Part shown: positions 19,211 through 28,396 of the stretch, piece after piece | How positions within the stretch are numbered: position 1 is the first letter of the stretch | How the letters are laid out: each line of letters begins with the position of its first letter | Source of the DNA: Lysobacter antibioticus | GTDB taxonomy: Bacteria > Pseudomonadota > Gammaproteobacteria > Xanthomonadales > Xanthomonadaceae | Length of the DNA: 64,000 bases | NCBI RefSeq assembly: GCF_001442535.1 | Contig: NZ_CP013141.1 | Span: forward strand, 1,878,520-1,942,519 | Reading direction: 5' to 3' | The notes under the pieces: generated by a model | The model's database searches: none | What the model saw: the letters and a program-made list of their open reading frames with translations, nothing else | What the model was told of the DNA's origin: nothing | Made by a program: the position numbers and the translations under genes

Positions 19211-22171
19211 ATGACGACGCCGTGGCCCGCGGATGCCTGGTACCTGCAACTGGCCGATCTGACCATCGATCTGCGCTTTCGCCGGCTGATCCATTCCGGG
19301 CAAAGCGTGGAGTTGCCGCAGCGGGTCTTCGACCTGTGGCTGCTGTTGCTGAGCGAACCCAACCGGCTGCATACGCGCATCGAATTGTTCGACCGGCTGT
19401 GGGCCGGCACCATCGTCGAAGACACCAATCTTTCGCAGAACGTGTGGCTGTTGCGCAAAGCCCTGGGTGAGGAACGCAAGGGCTGGATCCGCACGGTGGC
19501 CAAAAGCGGTTACGTGTTCGAACTGCCGGGGCCGGTGCAATGGTTCAAACAATTGCCGCCGGCTTTGCAGCCGGGCGACGCGCTGATCGTTCCAAGCGAT
19601 CCGGACACGTTCGCCGAGGCCGAGCAGCGAGATGCGCTCGCCGAACGGCCGGAGCAGGCCAGCCCGGCCGCGCCTTTGCCGGTCGCGGGCCCGGCGACGG
19701 GGCAGTTGCCCGATCCCGTGCCGTCGTCTACGGCGGTCGAAACCATGCTGCTGCCGGCTCCGGCTCCGGCTCCGGTTCCGGGTCCGTTTCCGGCAGCGAC
19801 GGGGGGAGGGCGAAGCGGCAAGCGCGTGTGGGCGTTCGCTTTGCTCGGCCTCGTCGTGGTCGTCGCCGCGATAGCGCTGTTCGCCGATCGGTGGAACCGG
19901 TTCGGAGCGGGCAAGCCGGAGCTCAGCGTGGCGCTGGTGACGATCGAGGATCTGCAGGCCACCTCGAGGTGGCCGGCCAAGTTGCTCGAAGAGTGGCTGA
20001 GCTGGAAGCTGGGCAGCCTGCCCGAGGTGAATCTGCTCAGCGAAAGCGACTTGGCCGCCGATCAAGGTTCGGGGACGGTGCAAGTGGTGTTCCTGTCGTC
20101 GGTGCGCGTGCCCAACGACCCCGAGAAAATAGCGCTGTACGTGCGTTTCCAGGAGGACGGCAAGGAACAGCGCCTGGAGGTGAAGGGCGATCCTTCCGAG
20201 ATGCCGGCCCTGGTCGATTCGGTGTCGCGCCAGCTCGTCGCCCGTTTGCTTCCCGCTCGCGAAACGCCATGGCCCGCGCTGGAACTCAGCGCGGCCGCGG
20301 CCCAGCGCTATGAGCAGGCGGCGCTGGCGCTGGATCGCCGCGACTGGATGTCGGCTGTTTCGATCGGCAGCGAAATCGTCGAGTCGGCGCCGCGCTTCGG
20401 CCTGATGCGTCTGCAATTGGCGCAAGCGCAGGCACGGCTGGCGCAGGGGGCCGCCGCGACGGCGCAGATGGAGCTCGCGGCCGAGTTGCTTGCGAGTGCG
20501 CCGCCGGAGGTGGCCGCATTGCTGGCCGCGCGGCGCCTCGCGCTCGATCCGCGCCGCGGCCAGGACGCACTCAAGGCCTTCGCCTCGCTGGCCGATCGGT
20601 TCCCCGACAAGATCGCCTATCAACTGGAGTACGCGCGATTGCTGGTGAATGCCGGCGAGCCGCGCGCGGCCTTGGCGCGGCTGGTCGATGCGGGTGGCCA
20701 GAACGCTGTCGGCGTACGCATCGCCAAGCATCTGTTGCGGGCGGACGCTTATCAGGCGCTCGGCGATCCGGCCCGGATGCGCATGGAGGCGGGCGCCGCC
20801 GAGCGTCTTGCCCGCGACGCCGGCCCCGGGTGGACGTTGGAACGGGCCGATGGCTTGCTGTTGACGGCGCGCGCCGACAGCCTGCAGTTTCCCGAGCGTC
20901 CGGTGCCTGCCGCCTACGAACAGGCGGCCACGCTGTACGAGCAAGGCGGCAATTCGACCGGTGCATTGCACGCACGGGTGTTGGCGCGCATGGCCGGCCC
21001 CTTGACCGGGGACGCGGACCCGGCCTTGGACGCGTTGCTGGCACGCGCCAACGCCGGCGGCTATCACCGTCTCGAAGTGGACGTGCTGGTCGCCAGCGCC
21101 GACCAGTACATGAAGGCCGGCGATGCCGACACGTATCGCGCGCGGCTGCTGCAGGCCTCGGCGGTCGCCAACGCTTCCGGCGATCTGCTGTCGATGGCGC
21201 AACTGGATTTCAGGTTGCTGCGAAACGATCTGCTGACCTTGCGATTCGACAGCGCCGCGGTGCGCATCGAGCGGCTGCGCGCTATGAAAGTCCAGGGCAA
21301 CCTGGGCACGGCCTCGGAGCAGTTCGCTGCCAGCTTGCTGCTTCTGCGCGGGCATTACGCCGAGGGCTTGGAGGTCATCAATCGAGCCGAGCGCTTGTTG
21401 CCTGTGGTGCCCGCGGGCCAGGCCGAGTCGGAAGCTCATGCGCAACTGGCTTGCACGCGCGTGGTGCCCTTGGTGGCGCTGGGGCAGGTGGCTGAAGCGC
21501 GTCGCAATCAAGATCGCTGTTCGCGCGGCAACGCGGTGGTCTCGCGCTCGCGGGGCCTGCTCAGCAAGACCTACATCGAGCTGTTGTTGGGCGACCGCGT
21601 CCAGGCCGCGACCTTGCTGGACCAGGCCGAACAATCCTTGCCGAACAAACCGCCCGAGCGCTGGATTCAACTGCTGGAACTGGCCAGGCTGGCGACCCTG
21701 CTGGGGCAGCCGGAGAAATCCGAGCGCATCTATGCGCAATTGCTGCCGCAGCTGCAGCCGACCGGTTATACCGCTTATGTCGTCCAGACCATGACCGGGC
21801 AGGCCGAAAGTGCCGCGGCCATGGGCGAGTGGGCACGCAGCCGCGCCCATGCTGCGGAGGTTCGTCGGAGGATTCCCGCAGATCTATGGTTCTTGCTCAA
21901 ACGATTGGAACTGGTCGCCATCGCCGATGCGCTCGAACACGGCGACCGGCGCACGGCCATCGCCAAGGCGAGCGCGTTGCATGCGAGCGTGCATCGGCTC
22001 GGCGATGCCGTGCTGGAAATGCAATTGCACAGCATGTTCGAACCGGGCGAGCTCAAGGACGATTGCAGCGCGGCCGAGCGCGAGGCCTTGGTCGCCCGCA
22101 CCGGCATGCGCGGCAGCGACGTCGATTGGCTGAACCTCTCGGGACACACCGGCCGAGGCGCTTCGCGGTAG
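19211..22171 (+). CDS. CadC/OmpR-type winged-helix regulator with membrane anchor and TPR-like periplasmic part (copy 1)
   Basis: 986-residue protein. Residues about 1-105 are a DNA-binding winged helix of the OmpR/CadC class (ELPQRVFDLWLLLLSEPN, DTNLSQNVWLLRKALGE, WIRTVAKSGYVFE). A Pro/Ala-rich linker (about 120-195) leads to a basic patch and one transmembrane helix (VWAFALLGLVVVVAAIALF, about 206-225). The remaining 750 residues are Ala/Leu-rich helical repeats of TPR type and would lie in the periplasm. This is the plan of ToxR/CadC one-component sensors that bind DNA from the membrane. An AAGGTGAG site precedes the ATG. A close copy follows immediately on the same strand. Confidence 0.85.
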   Translation: MTTPWPADAWYLQLADLTIDLRFRRLIHSGQSVELPQRVFDLWLLLLSEPNRLHTRIELFDRLWAGTIVEDTNLSQNVWLLRKALGEERKGWIRTVAKSGYVFELPGPVQWFKQLPPALQPGDALIVPSDPDTFAEAEQRDALAERPEQASPAAPLPVAGPATGQLPDPVPSSTAVETMLLPAPAPAPVPGPFPAATGGGRSGKRVWAFALLGLVVVVAAIALFADRWNRFGAGKPELSVALVTIEDLQATSRWPAKLLEEWLSWKLGSLPEVNLLSESDLAADQGSGTVQVVFLSSVRVPNDPEKIALYVRFQEDGKEQRLEVKGDPSEMPALVDSVSRQLVARLLPARETPWPALELSAAAAQRYEQAALALDRRDWMSAVSIGSEIVESAPRFGLMRLQLAQAQARLAQGAAATAQMELAAELLASAPPEVAALLAARRLALDPRRGQDALKAFASLADRFPDKIAYQLEYARLLVNAGEPRAALARLVDAGGQNAVGVRIAKHLLRADAYQALGDPARMRMEAGAAERLARDAGPGWTLERADGLLLTARADSLQFPERPVPAAYEQAATLYEQGGNSTGALHARVLARMAGPLTGDADPALDALLARANAGGYHRLEVDVLVASADQYMKAGDADTYRARLLQASAVANASGDLLSMAQLDFRLLRNDLLTLRFDSAAVRIERLRAMKVQGNLGTASEQFAASLLLLRGHYAEGLEVINRAERLLPVVPAGQAESEAHAQLACTRVVPLVALGQVAEARRNQDRCSRGNAVVSRSRGLLSKTYIELLLGDRVQAATLLDQAEQSLPNKPPERWIQLLELARLATLLGQPEKSERIYAQLLPQLQPTGYTAYVVQTMTGQAESAAAMGEWARSRAHAAEVRRRIPADLWFLLKRLELVAIADALEHGDRRTAIAKASALHASVHRLGDAVLEMQLHSMFEPGELKDDCSAAEREALVARTGMRGSDVDWLNLSGHTGRGASR

Positions 22172-22256
22172 CGAGTCTGTGCCTGCAGCCAAACTTCCTG
22201 TCGATGGATTCTGGCAACCTAGCGCCGCATGACCGCGACCCCAAGGTGAGATCACG

Positions 22257-25199
22257 ATGACCACGCCGTGGCCCGCGGATGCCTGGTATCTGCAACTGGC
22301 CGACCTGACCATCGATCTGCGCTTTCGCCGGCTGATCCATTCCGGGCAAAGCGTGGAGTTGCCGCAGCGCGTGTTCGATCTGTGGCTGCTGTTTCTCGGC
22401 GAGCCCAACCGCCTGCATACGCGCACCGAATTGTTCGACCGCTTGTGGGCGGGCACCATCGTCGAAGACACCAATCTGTCGCAGAACGTCTGGCTGTTGC
22501 GCAAGGCCTTGGGCGAAAAGCGCAAGGGCTGGATCCGTACCGTGGCCAAGAGCGGCTATGTGTTCGAGCCGCCGGGGCCGCTGCAGTGGTTCAAGGAGTT
22601 ACCACAGGCCCCGCAGCCGGGCGCCGCGGCCATCGCTCCCAGGGATTCGAAAGCCTTCGTCGAGGCCGCCGAACGCAGCGCCTCTTTCGAGTCGCGGCAG
22701 GCGGTCGTCGCCGAACGTTCCGTCGAGACCGGTGCGATAACCGGGCGTATGTTCGATCCGGCGCCGCTGTCGACTGCCGTCGAAACCGGACCTGCACCGA
22801 TACCGGCTGCAGGCCCGGCGTCGGTGCGCAGCGCGCGCAGCGGCAAGCGGGTGTGGGTTTTCGCGGCGCTCGCTTCGATCGTGGCGGCGGTGGCCGTGAT
22901 CCTGTCGGTCCAGCACTGGAGCGGATTCGGAGCGAGCGAGCCGAAACTGGCGGTGGCGCTGGTGACGATCGAGGATCAGCAGACCACGACGCGATGGCCG
23001 GCCAAGTTGCTCGAAGAGTGGCTGAGCTGGAAGCTGGGCAGCCTGCCCGAGGTGAATCTGCTCAGCGAAAGCGATCTCGCCGCGGGGCAGGGGGCGGCCG
23101 CGGCCCAGGTGGTGTTCCTGTCGTCGGTGCGGGTGGCGAACGACCCGAACAAACTCGCGCTTCATGTGCGCTTCCAGAACGATGGCGAAGAACGGCACAT
23201 CGCGGTGACGGGCGAACCCGCCGAGATGCCGGCCCTGGTCGATGCGGTGTCGCGGCAAGTCATGAGCCATTTGTTGCAGGTACCCGAAGCGCCGTGGCCT
23301 GCGCTGGAGCTGAGTGCGAAAGCCGCCCAGCGCTACGAGCAGGCGGCGCAAGCGCTCGATCGTCGCGATTGGATGGCGGCGACCGCTATCGGCAGCGAAG
23401 TGGTCGAGGCGGCGCCGCGCTTCGGGCTGATGCGCCTGCAACTGGCGCAAGCGCAGGCACGGTTGGCGCAAGGCGCTGCCGCATCGGCACAGATGGAGGC
23501 CGCGCTCGAACTGCTCCGGCCCGCGCCGGCCGAGGCGGTCGCGCTGCTGCAGGCGCAAGCCCTCGCGCTCGATCCGCGCCGCAGCCAGGACGCGTTGAAG
23601 GCGTTCGCGTCCCTGGCCGACCGATATCCCGACAACGTGGCTTATCGATTGGAGCACGCCCGCTTGTCGATCGATGCCGGCAAGCCGCAGGAGGCCCTGG
23701 CGCGACTGGCCGACGGCGCCGGCGATCGGCATGCAATCGCGGTGAGGGTCGCCCAGCATCTGTTGCGCGCCGAGGCCTACGGCAAACTCGGCGATCCCGC
23801 CCGGATGCGTACGCAGGCGAGCGCCGCCGAGCGCTTGGCCCGCCAAGCCGGTCCGGGATGGACTTTGGAGACAGCCGATGCCCTGTTGTTGAAGGCCCGG
23901 GCCGACAGCAATCAGTTCCCCGAACGCCCGGTCCCGCTTGCCTACGAACAGTCGGCCCAGCTTTATGAGCAGGGCGGAAATTCGACCGGCGCACTGCGCG
24001 CGCGGGTATTGGCGCGCACCGCCGGGCCGTTGACGGGCGATGCGGATCCGGCCCTGGACGTATTGCTGGCGCGTGCCAATGCCGGCGGCTATCACCGTCT
24101 GGAGATCGACGTCCTGGTCGCCAGCGCGGATCAGTACATGAAGGCTGGCGATGCCGACAGCTATCGCGCGCGATTGATGCAGGCGGCCGCCATCGCCAAC
24201 GCGTCCGGAGACTGGGTCTCGATGGCGCGGCTCGACGTGCGCTTGTTGTACAACGACCTGTTGACGCTCAGGCTCGACAGCGCCGCCGTTCGCAGCGCAC
24301 GTCTGCGTGAGCTGCAACTGCAGGGCAACCAGCGCCTGCTGTCGAACCAACTCGCCGGGGGCCTGGCCACGATGCGCGGGCATGCGGCGGAGGCTTTGGA
24401 AATCTCGCGCGAGACCGAGCGTCTGTTGCCGGCGTTGTCTGCGGGGCAGGAGGGCTCGGAGGCGCATGCGCAGTTGGGTTGCGCACGTACGGACTACTTG
24501 CTCGCCCTGGGCAGACTGGCCGAAGTGCGCAAGGAACTCGACCGCTGCTCGCAAGGCGACCGGCAAACCCTGCGTAGCCTGGTCTTGCTGGGCCGGAGCC
24601 AAGTGGCCTTGTTGGGAGGCGACTCCGTGCAGGCGGTCGGTTTGTTGGAGCAGGCCGAAGCATCGATGCCGAATGCCGCGCCGGACAGCTGGAATCAAGG
24701 CTTGGAGGTCGCCCGGTTGGCGACTGTGTTGGGCCGGACGGAGAAGTCCGAACGCATCTATTCGCAGTTGCTGCCGCCACTGCAGCGTAGCGGCTACACC
24801 TTGTTCGTCGCCCAGGCCATTACCGGGCTGGCGGAGAACGCGGCGGCCCGAGGCGATTGGGTGCGCAGCCGGATCCACGCCGCCAACGTGCGCAAGCTGA
24901 TTCCCGGCGATGCATGGTTCTTGATCGCTCGATTGGATTTGCTGGCCGTTGCCGATGCGCGCCAGCATGGCGATCGGGCCACGGCGGTCGCGATGGCGAG
25001 CAAGTTGCACCAGCGCGCCAGGCAACTGGGTGACGTCATCGTCGAGATGCACGTGCACCGGATATTGGAGCCGGGCGCTTTCCACAATGATTGCAGCGCG
25101 GCCGAGCGCGAGGCCTTGGTCGCGCGCACCGGCATGCGCGGCATCGATGTCGATTGGCTCGTGCCTGCGGGCGAGGCCGCTCGAAGCGCCTCGCCCTGA
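22257..25199 (+). CDS. CadC/OmpR-type winged-helix regulator with membrane anchor and TPR-like periplasmic part (copy 2)
   Basis: 980-residue tandem paralogue of the upstream gene. The DNA-binding region (residues about 1-107) differs at only a handful of positions, for example GEPN in place of SEPN, while the linker (about 110-195) is quite different. A transmembrane helix (VWVFAALASIVAAVAVILSV, about 200-219) is followed by the same helical repeat region with moderate divergence and a conserved ending (CSAAEREALVARTGMRG). The upstream sequences of both genes, including the AAGGTGAG site, are also alike, so the duplicated unit includes the promoter-proximal region. The nearly identical DNA-binding domains imply shared or overlapping targets. 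Confidence 0.85.
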   Translation: MTTPWPADAWYLQLADLTIDLRFRRLIHSGQSVELPQRVFDLWLLFLGEPNRLHTRTELFDRLWAGTIVEDTNLSQNVWLLRKALGEKRKGWIRTVAKSGYVFEPPGPLQWFKELPQAPQPGAAAIAPRDSKAFVEAAERSASFESRQAVVAERSVETGAITGRMFDPAPLSTAVETGPAPIPAAGPASVRSARSGKRVWVFAALASIVAAVAVILSVQHWSGFGASEPKLAVALVTIEDQQTTTRWPAKLLEEWLSWKLGSLPEVNLLSESDLAAGQGAAAAQVVFLSSVRVANDPNKLALHVRFQNDGEERHIAVTGEPAEMPALVDAVSRQVMSHLLQVPEAPWPALELSAKAAQRYEQAAQALDRRDWMAATAIGSEVVEAAPRFGLMRLQLAQAQARLAQGAAASAQMEAALELLRPAPAEAVALLQAQALALDPRRSQDALKAFASLADRYPDNVAYRLEHARLSIDAGKPQEALARLADGAGDRHAIAVRVAQHLLRAEAYGKLGDPARMRTQASAAERLARQAGPGWTLETADALLLKARADSNQFPERPVPLAYEQSAQLYEQGGNSTGALRARVLARTAGPLTGDADPALDVLLARANAGGYHRLEIDVLVASADQYMKAGDADSYRARLMQAAAIANASGDWVSMARLDVRLLYNDLLTLRLDSAAVRSARLRELQLQGNQRLLSNQLAGGLATMRGHAAEALEISRETERLLPALSAGQEGSEAHAQLGCARTDYLLALGRLAEVRKELDRCSQGDRQTLRSLVLLGRSQVALLGGDSVQAVGLLEQAEASMPNAAPDSWNQGLEVARLATVLGRTEKSERIYSQLLPPLQRSGYTLFVAQAITGLAENAAARGDWVRSRIHAANVRKLIPGDAWFLIARLDLLAVADARQHGDRATAVAMASKLHQRARQLGDVIVEMHVHRILEPGAFHNDCSAAEREALVARTGMRGIDVDWLVPAGEAARSASP

Positions 25200-25801
25200 G
25201 CCTTACACGACACGACGGAGGAAGGGCCGCCGCAGGGCGGTATGTGCCGGCCCGCGGTGCCTGCGCGTGATCGCGCCCGCGATCGACGACCCGTAAACCC
25301 GCCGGCGCTAAGCGGGCAGGGCGATACCTGTGCCAGTCGTCACTTACACAGACGCCCGCGAAGAGGGCGGCAACAAGTCGCTTGGCCACGGCGTTGACGG
25401 CGTCCGGGCCGTCGCTTGCGCCGGGCTGTTCGAGAAGCGTGAACGCCCGATGCACGGATTCTCTTCCGGCGTTCGAGCGAACGATTTTTTTATTCTCTGC
25501 GGGGCGGTGTTCTCTGTATCGTTCGGCTCGCAGTCGATCACCGTGATGCAGCGCTCATAAACGCTGCGAAGTATCCGGATCGATCGCGTCGCAAGCTTTC
25601 GCGCCCGCACGACGGATGCGGCGGCTGCCTCGCACCGTAACTGTTTCGAGATCGAAAGCGACGAGACGCCACCGCTCTTCGCCGAGGTGTCCGTACCCCC
25701 ATGAATTCGCCATTGCCGGCTGCCATGCAGCCCGGGCAATCGTTTCGACTGTGCGTTGTTCGGTCGCAACGGCCGCGGCGATGGCATCAGATCGAGGTTG
25801 G
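25200..25801. other. Intergenic region, no gene seen
   Basis: About 600 bases. Open frames on both strands are short or antisense shadows. A T-run (about 25484-25494) and lower GC mark 25470-25570; this could hold a promoter for the gene at 25802, but no clear -35/-10 pair was identified. Confidence 0.4.
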
Positions 25802-26809
25802 ATGAGCACGACCGATTTGTCCCAGGAACGCAGGGTTCGCATCGCCGCATCGTCGATCGCGGTGGCGACGACCTTGTCGATCGGCGCGCTGCTGTTCCGT
25901 CCGGTCGCGTTGCCGCCGGCGGCGTCGGCGATGGATGTAGTGCTGATCGATCGCATCGTGCGTATCGATTCGCCGCCTGCTGTTTCGCCGGCGAGCACCC
26001 AGCGCCCGGGCACAGCCGCGCCGGTCAGCAGAAATCCGGAGCCCCGGCGCGAACGGCCGCGCCAGCCGGACACTACCGCGCGCTCTGCGCAGACTCCGGT
26101 GACCGCCGAATCGCCGCCGCCGTCGCCTGACGCTGCCGTCCAGCCCGCGCCGCCGAACCGCTGGCTGCTGCCGGATCGTTTCAGCTTGCGCCCGCGCGAT
26201 GCGCAGGCCGACCCTGCGCTGGCGCCGAAAGTGCGGGCGCCCGGAGACCCGAGCGAACGCAGCCAGTACTACGCCAAGAAGCTATTGGAACGCGGCAACC
26301 CGCTTGGCGAGCAGCCTGCGCCCTTGCACGACTGGTTCGACGACGCCAAGGCAGCACCGACGATATCCAAGCGGATCGCCGAAGCGCTGTACGGCAAGGA
26401 AATCCAATCGGCGAAAGCGCGGCCGCCACCGTCGGTGCGGTTCCGGCCGGAACTGCACGAGCGGCCGTCCGACCTCGGCAGCGAGGCCACCGGCAATGCC
26501 TACAAGGCAGCGGCCGTCGCTTACGAAGCGGTGCCCGGACTCGAAGGCGAAGCCAGCCGGCGTATCCGCGAAGCCATCGAGCTGCTGCTCAAGCTGCCCA
26601 CGGCTTGCGAGCGGCAAACCGTGGAGGAGTGGCTGGCGCCCGCGCGCAAACACCTGGCCGAGCTGGAGCGCGTGGAATACGCCTACGGCCACGGCGCCGA
26701 CCCGATACGCCGCGAGCACATGCTGCCGCGCGCCGCCGACACCGCCTACGATCAGGCCCGACGCGCGCTGTCGTATGCGGAAGGGCGGTTGGGTGGGTGT
26801 GGGAAGTGA
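25802..26809 (+). CDS. Hypothetical membrane-anchored proline-rich protein
   Basis: 335-residue protein. A hydrophobic segment near the N-terminus (IAASSIAVATTLSIGALLF, residues about 14-32) probably anchors it in the inner membrane or acts as an uncleaved signal. A Pro/Arg-rich linker (about 60-115) follows, then a charged, largely helical C-terminal domain (about 200-335) with two cysteines (TACERQ, LGGCGK). The layout of short cytoplasmic tail, membrane helix, Pro-rich linker and globular domain resembles TonB-like or envelope-spanning proteins, but no family signature was recognised. The ATG at 25802 follows a GAGG site. It lies between the CadC-type pair and ssrA. Confidence 0.6.
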   Translation: MSTTDLSQERRVRIAASSIAVATTLSIGALLFRPVALPPAASAMDVVLIDRIVRIDSPPAVSPASTQRPGTAAPVSRNPEPRRERPRQPDTTARSAQTPVTAESPPPSPDAAVQPAPPNRWLLPDRFSLRPRDAQADPALAPKVRAPGDPSERSQYYAKKLLERGNPLGEQPAPLHDWFDDAKAAPTISKRIAEALYGKEIQSAKARPPPSVRFRPELHERPSDLGSEATGNAYKAAAVAYEAVPGLEGEASRRIREAIELLLKLPTACERQTVEEWLAPARKHLAELERVEYAYGHGADPIRREHMLPRAADTAYDQARRALSYAEGRLGGCGK

Positions 26810-26925
26810 GCAGCTAGAAACGAGTAGTGCGCGATTCACTCGCTGGCTTGGCGGTCGTCGGTGCGGCCATGCCTGCGCGAGGAGGCTTGTGGTGTAGGGC
26901 TTGCGGTGTTCGCTGCCTTAGACAC

Positions 26926-26956
26926 AAAAAAAGCCGGAAACCCTGAGGTTTCCAGC
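26926..26956 (-). terminator. Terminator of ssrA
   Basis: Read on the minus strand: stem GCTGGAAACC/GGTTTCCGGC with one G-T pair, followed by seven T. It lies about 27 bases beyond the 3' end of the tmRNA. Confidence 0.9.
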
Positions 26957-26982
26957 TTCATTTGTGATCCGTAGATCGGTAT

Positions 26983-27336
26983 TGGTGGAGGTGGGCGGAA
27001 TCGAACCGCCGTCCGAAGGCACTCCATCCCCGGCACTACATGCTTAGCGCTCCGTTAGATCTCGCCCCCGAACAGCACGGCGCGCAAAGCGCATCCAGGA
27101 GCCAGCCTGTTTTGAGTTGACCGGGTGCTGACAGGCAACCACTCCCGGCGATTCCGTGATAATGACCCTACATTGCGAGCACGGACACAAGCAATTTCGG
27201 GGCTTACGCCTTAAGCGGCGAGAGCGTAGTTGTCGTCGTTGGCAACTAAAAGTTTGCAGCTGGATTTACGAGGAAAGCTACCCCCTCGGCATGCGCCAAG
27301 TGATTTCGCGACCCCCGTCGAAGCCAGTGCACCCCC
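26983..27336 (-). ncRNA. ssrA: Transfer-messenger RNA (tmRNA)
   Basis: 354-base tmRNA that rescues stalled ribosomes together with SmpB (gene at 32248-32760). The 5' end GGGGGTG pairs with the 3' CACCTCC before the ACCA end, with one G-U pair, forming the tRNA-like acceptor stem. The T-arm is seen as GGTTCGATTCC near the 3' end. The tag open frame encodes ANDDNYALAA and stops at TAA (27211-27213 on the plus strand). Pseudoknot sequences lie between tag and 3' end. The ends were set from the acceptor pairing, so they are probably accurate to a base or two. A promoter and terminator are present. Confidence 0.95.
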
Positions 27337-27364
27337 GGGGACAGCAACCATCGTTGACGTGTTC

Positions 27365-27392
27365 AGTATAGGGGCTGGCGGCGGGTTCTCAA
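27365..27392 (-). promoter_or_regulatory. Sigma-70 promoter of ssrA
   Basis: On the minus strand, TTGAGA (27387-27392) and TATACT (27365-27370) are separated by 16 bases. Transcription would start near 27358, giving a leader of about 22 bases that RNase P removes to form the mature 5' end. Confidence 0.8.
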
Positions 27393-27524
27393 GCGTTACC
27401 GTGTAATGACGCACCGGCGATTCAGGCGCGGGGCTCTAACACGGTGCGCGGACACGCAGCCGCCGGCTATCGCGATGCGATCGGGTGGATGCGCGAACGG
27501 CCGCGTGCGCGGCCGTGCCGGGAG

Positions 27525-27896
27525 TCAGTTGCCGTCGAGCAGTTCGATCAGGGCGCGGCGCTTCTTGCGCGACAGCTTGCGCATCAGGCCCATCAGGCGC
27601 AGTTCGTCGGGGTCGCTGTATTTGGCGGCGTTTTCGCGCACCGACAACGATTTGCCTTCGATGGTGCCGCGGCCGGTCGCCAGCCACTCGAAGCTGACGT
27701 GTTGCTGCACGGCGATCTGCAGCATGCGTTCGAGTTCGGGCAGGGCCAGGCCGACCAGCCACTTGCGGGCGGTTTCTCGGCTGACGTCGTAGTAAGCGGA
27801 TAGCGCGCCTGTGCGGGCCCGGCCTTTGGCGAATCCTGAAAAATCGAGGGCCTGGTGCAGCCGATTGGCGAATTCTTGGTGAGGCGCGTTGGTCAT
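27525..27896 (-). CDS. Phage repressor-like XRE-type transcription regulator
   Basis: 123-residue protein with an N-terminal helix-turn-helix of lambda-type repressor fold: FANRLHQALDFSGFAKG, then ALSAYYDVSRETARKWLVGLALPELERMLQIAVQQHVSFEWL (residues about 7-75), ending in the WLATG motif common to phage-derived regulators. The C-terminal part (DELRLMGLMRKLSRKKRRALIELL) is a charged helix that may help dimerise. It lacks the LexA-like self-cleaving domain. The ATG at 27896 gives the usual start just before the domain; 27914 is an alternative. It is divergent from the gene at 28085, and a 17-base dyad lies between them. Confidence 0.8.
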   Translation of the reverse strand: MTNAPHQEFANRLHQALDFSGFAKGRARTGALSAYYDVSRETARKWLVGLALPELERMLQIAVQQHVSFEWLATGRGTIEGKSLSVRENAAKYSDPDELRLMGLMRKLSRKKRRALIELLDGN

Positions 27897-27971
27897 GAGG
27901 TCTCGCCGGAGCATCCTGCAGGGCTGAAACGTGGGCGCCGCCCACCCTGGCTGTCGGCCGGGCGAGGATAG

Positions 27972-27988
27972 CGCAACTCATTGTTGCG
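27972..27988. promoter_or_regulatory. Operator-like dyad between divergent regulators
   Basis: Perfect six-base inverted repeat CGCAAC-TCATT-GTTGCG, 75 bases upstream of the XRE-type gene and in the AT-richer divergent region (27970-28060). Its position and form suit an autoregulatory operator for that repressor; this is inference from layout. Confidence 0.5.
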
Positions 27989-28084
27989 TACGCTTCCCGA
28001 AATTGATCACTCTTTTTGGTCGTTGAAAAGAGCAATTTGCGGTGGTAAGTTGGCTGGGCATGGATGCCACTCAGAGGTCACGCT

Positions 28085-28396
28085 ATGGAAGGCAGAGCTA
28101 AAAAGAAGGCCCGGCGGAGTGCCGGCAACGCTGCGAACGAGGCCCTGGCGCCCCGAACCCGGGTCGCGCGCAGGCGGGCGCAAGGCGAATCGCCCAACCC
28201 CATCGAACGCTATATCGCCTGTTTCGCCACCGCCCGCGAGGCGGCATCGGCGGCCGGGGTGTCGGCGGCCATGCTGCGGCGCATGCGGGTGCGCGGCTAT
28301 GTCTCGACCCGGGCGCGGGCGTTATTGATGGCCCAGGCCTGCGAGTTCCGGATCGAGGCGGTCGAGCTGATGGCCTTGCCGAAGGGGGACGGCTGA
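28085..28396 (+). CDS. Small DNA-binding-like protein (Cro-like, tentative)
   Basis: 103-residue basic protein. The N-terminal 40 residues are Arg/Lys-rich and likely disordered. The C-terminal half (residues about 43-100) has a helix-turn-helix look: IERYIACFATAREAASAAGV, then SAAMLRRMRVRGYVSTRARA, similar to Cro or YdaS-like small regulators that face a phage-type repressor. Its stop codon overlaps the next gene's start (TGATG), so the two are translationally coupled. Divergent from the XRE-type gene, it fits a repressor/antirepressor pair, but the family is not certain. Confidence 0.6.
   Translation: MEGRAKKKARRSAGNAANEALAPRTRVARRRAQGESPNPIERYIACFATAREAASAAGVSAAMLRRMRVRGYVSTRARALLMAQACEFRIEAVELMALPKGDG

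Noticed and set aside
26983..27336. A tRNA gene and small protein near the acceptor-like sequence
   Set aside because: The tRNA-like end and the tag frame are both parts of tmRNA.
25802..27336. Genomic island integrated at ssrA
   Set aside because: No integrase, no direct repeat of the ssrA 3' end and no shift in gene type at that border were seen.
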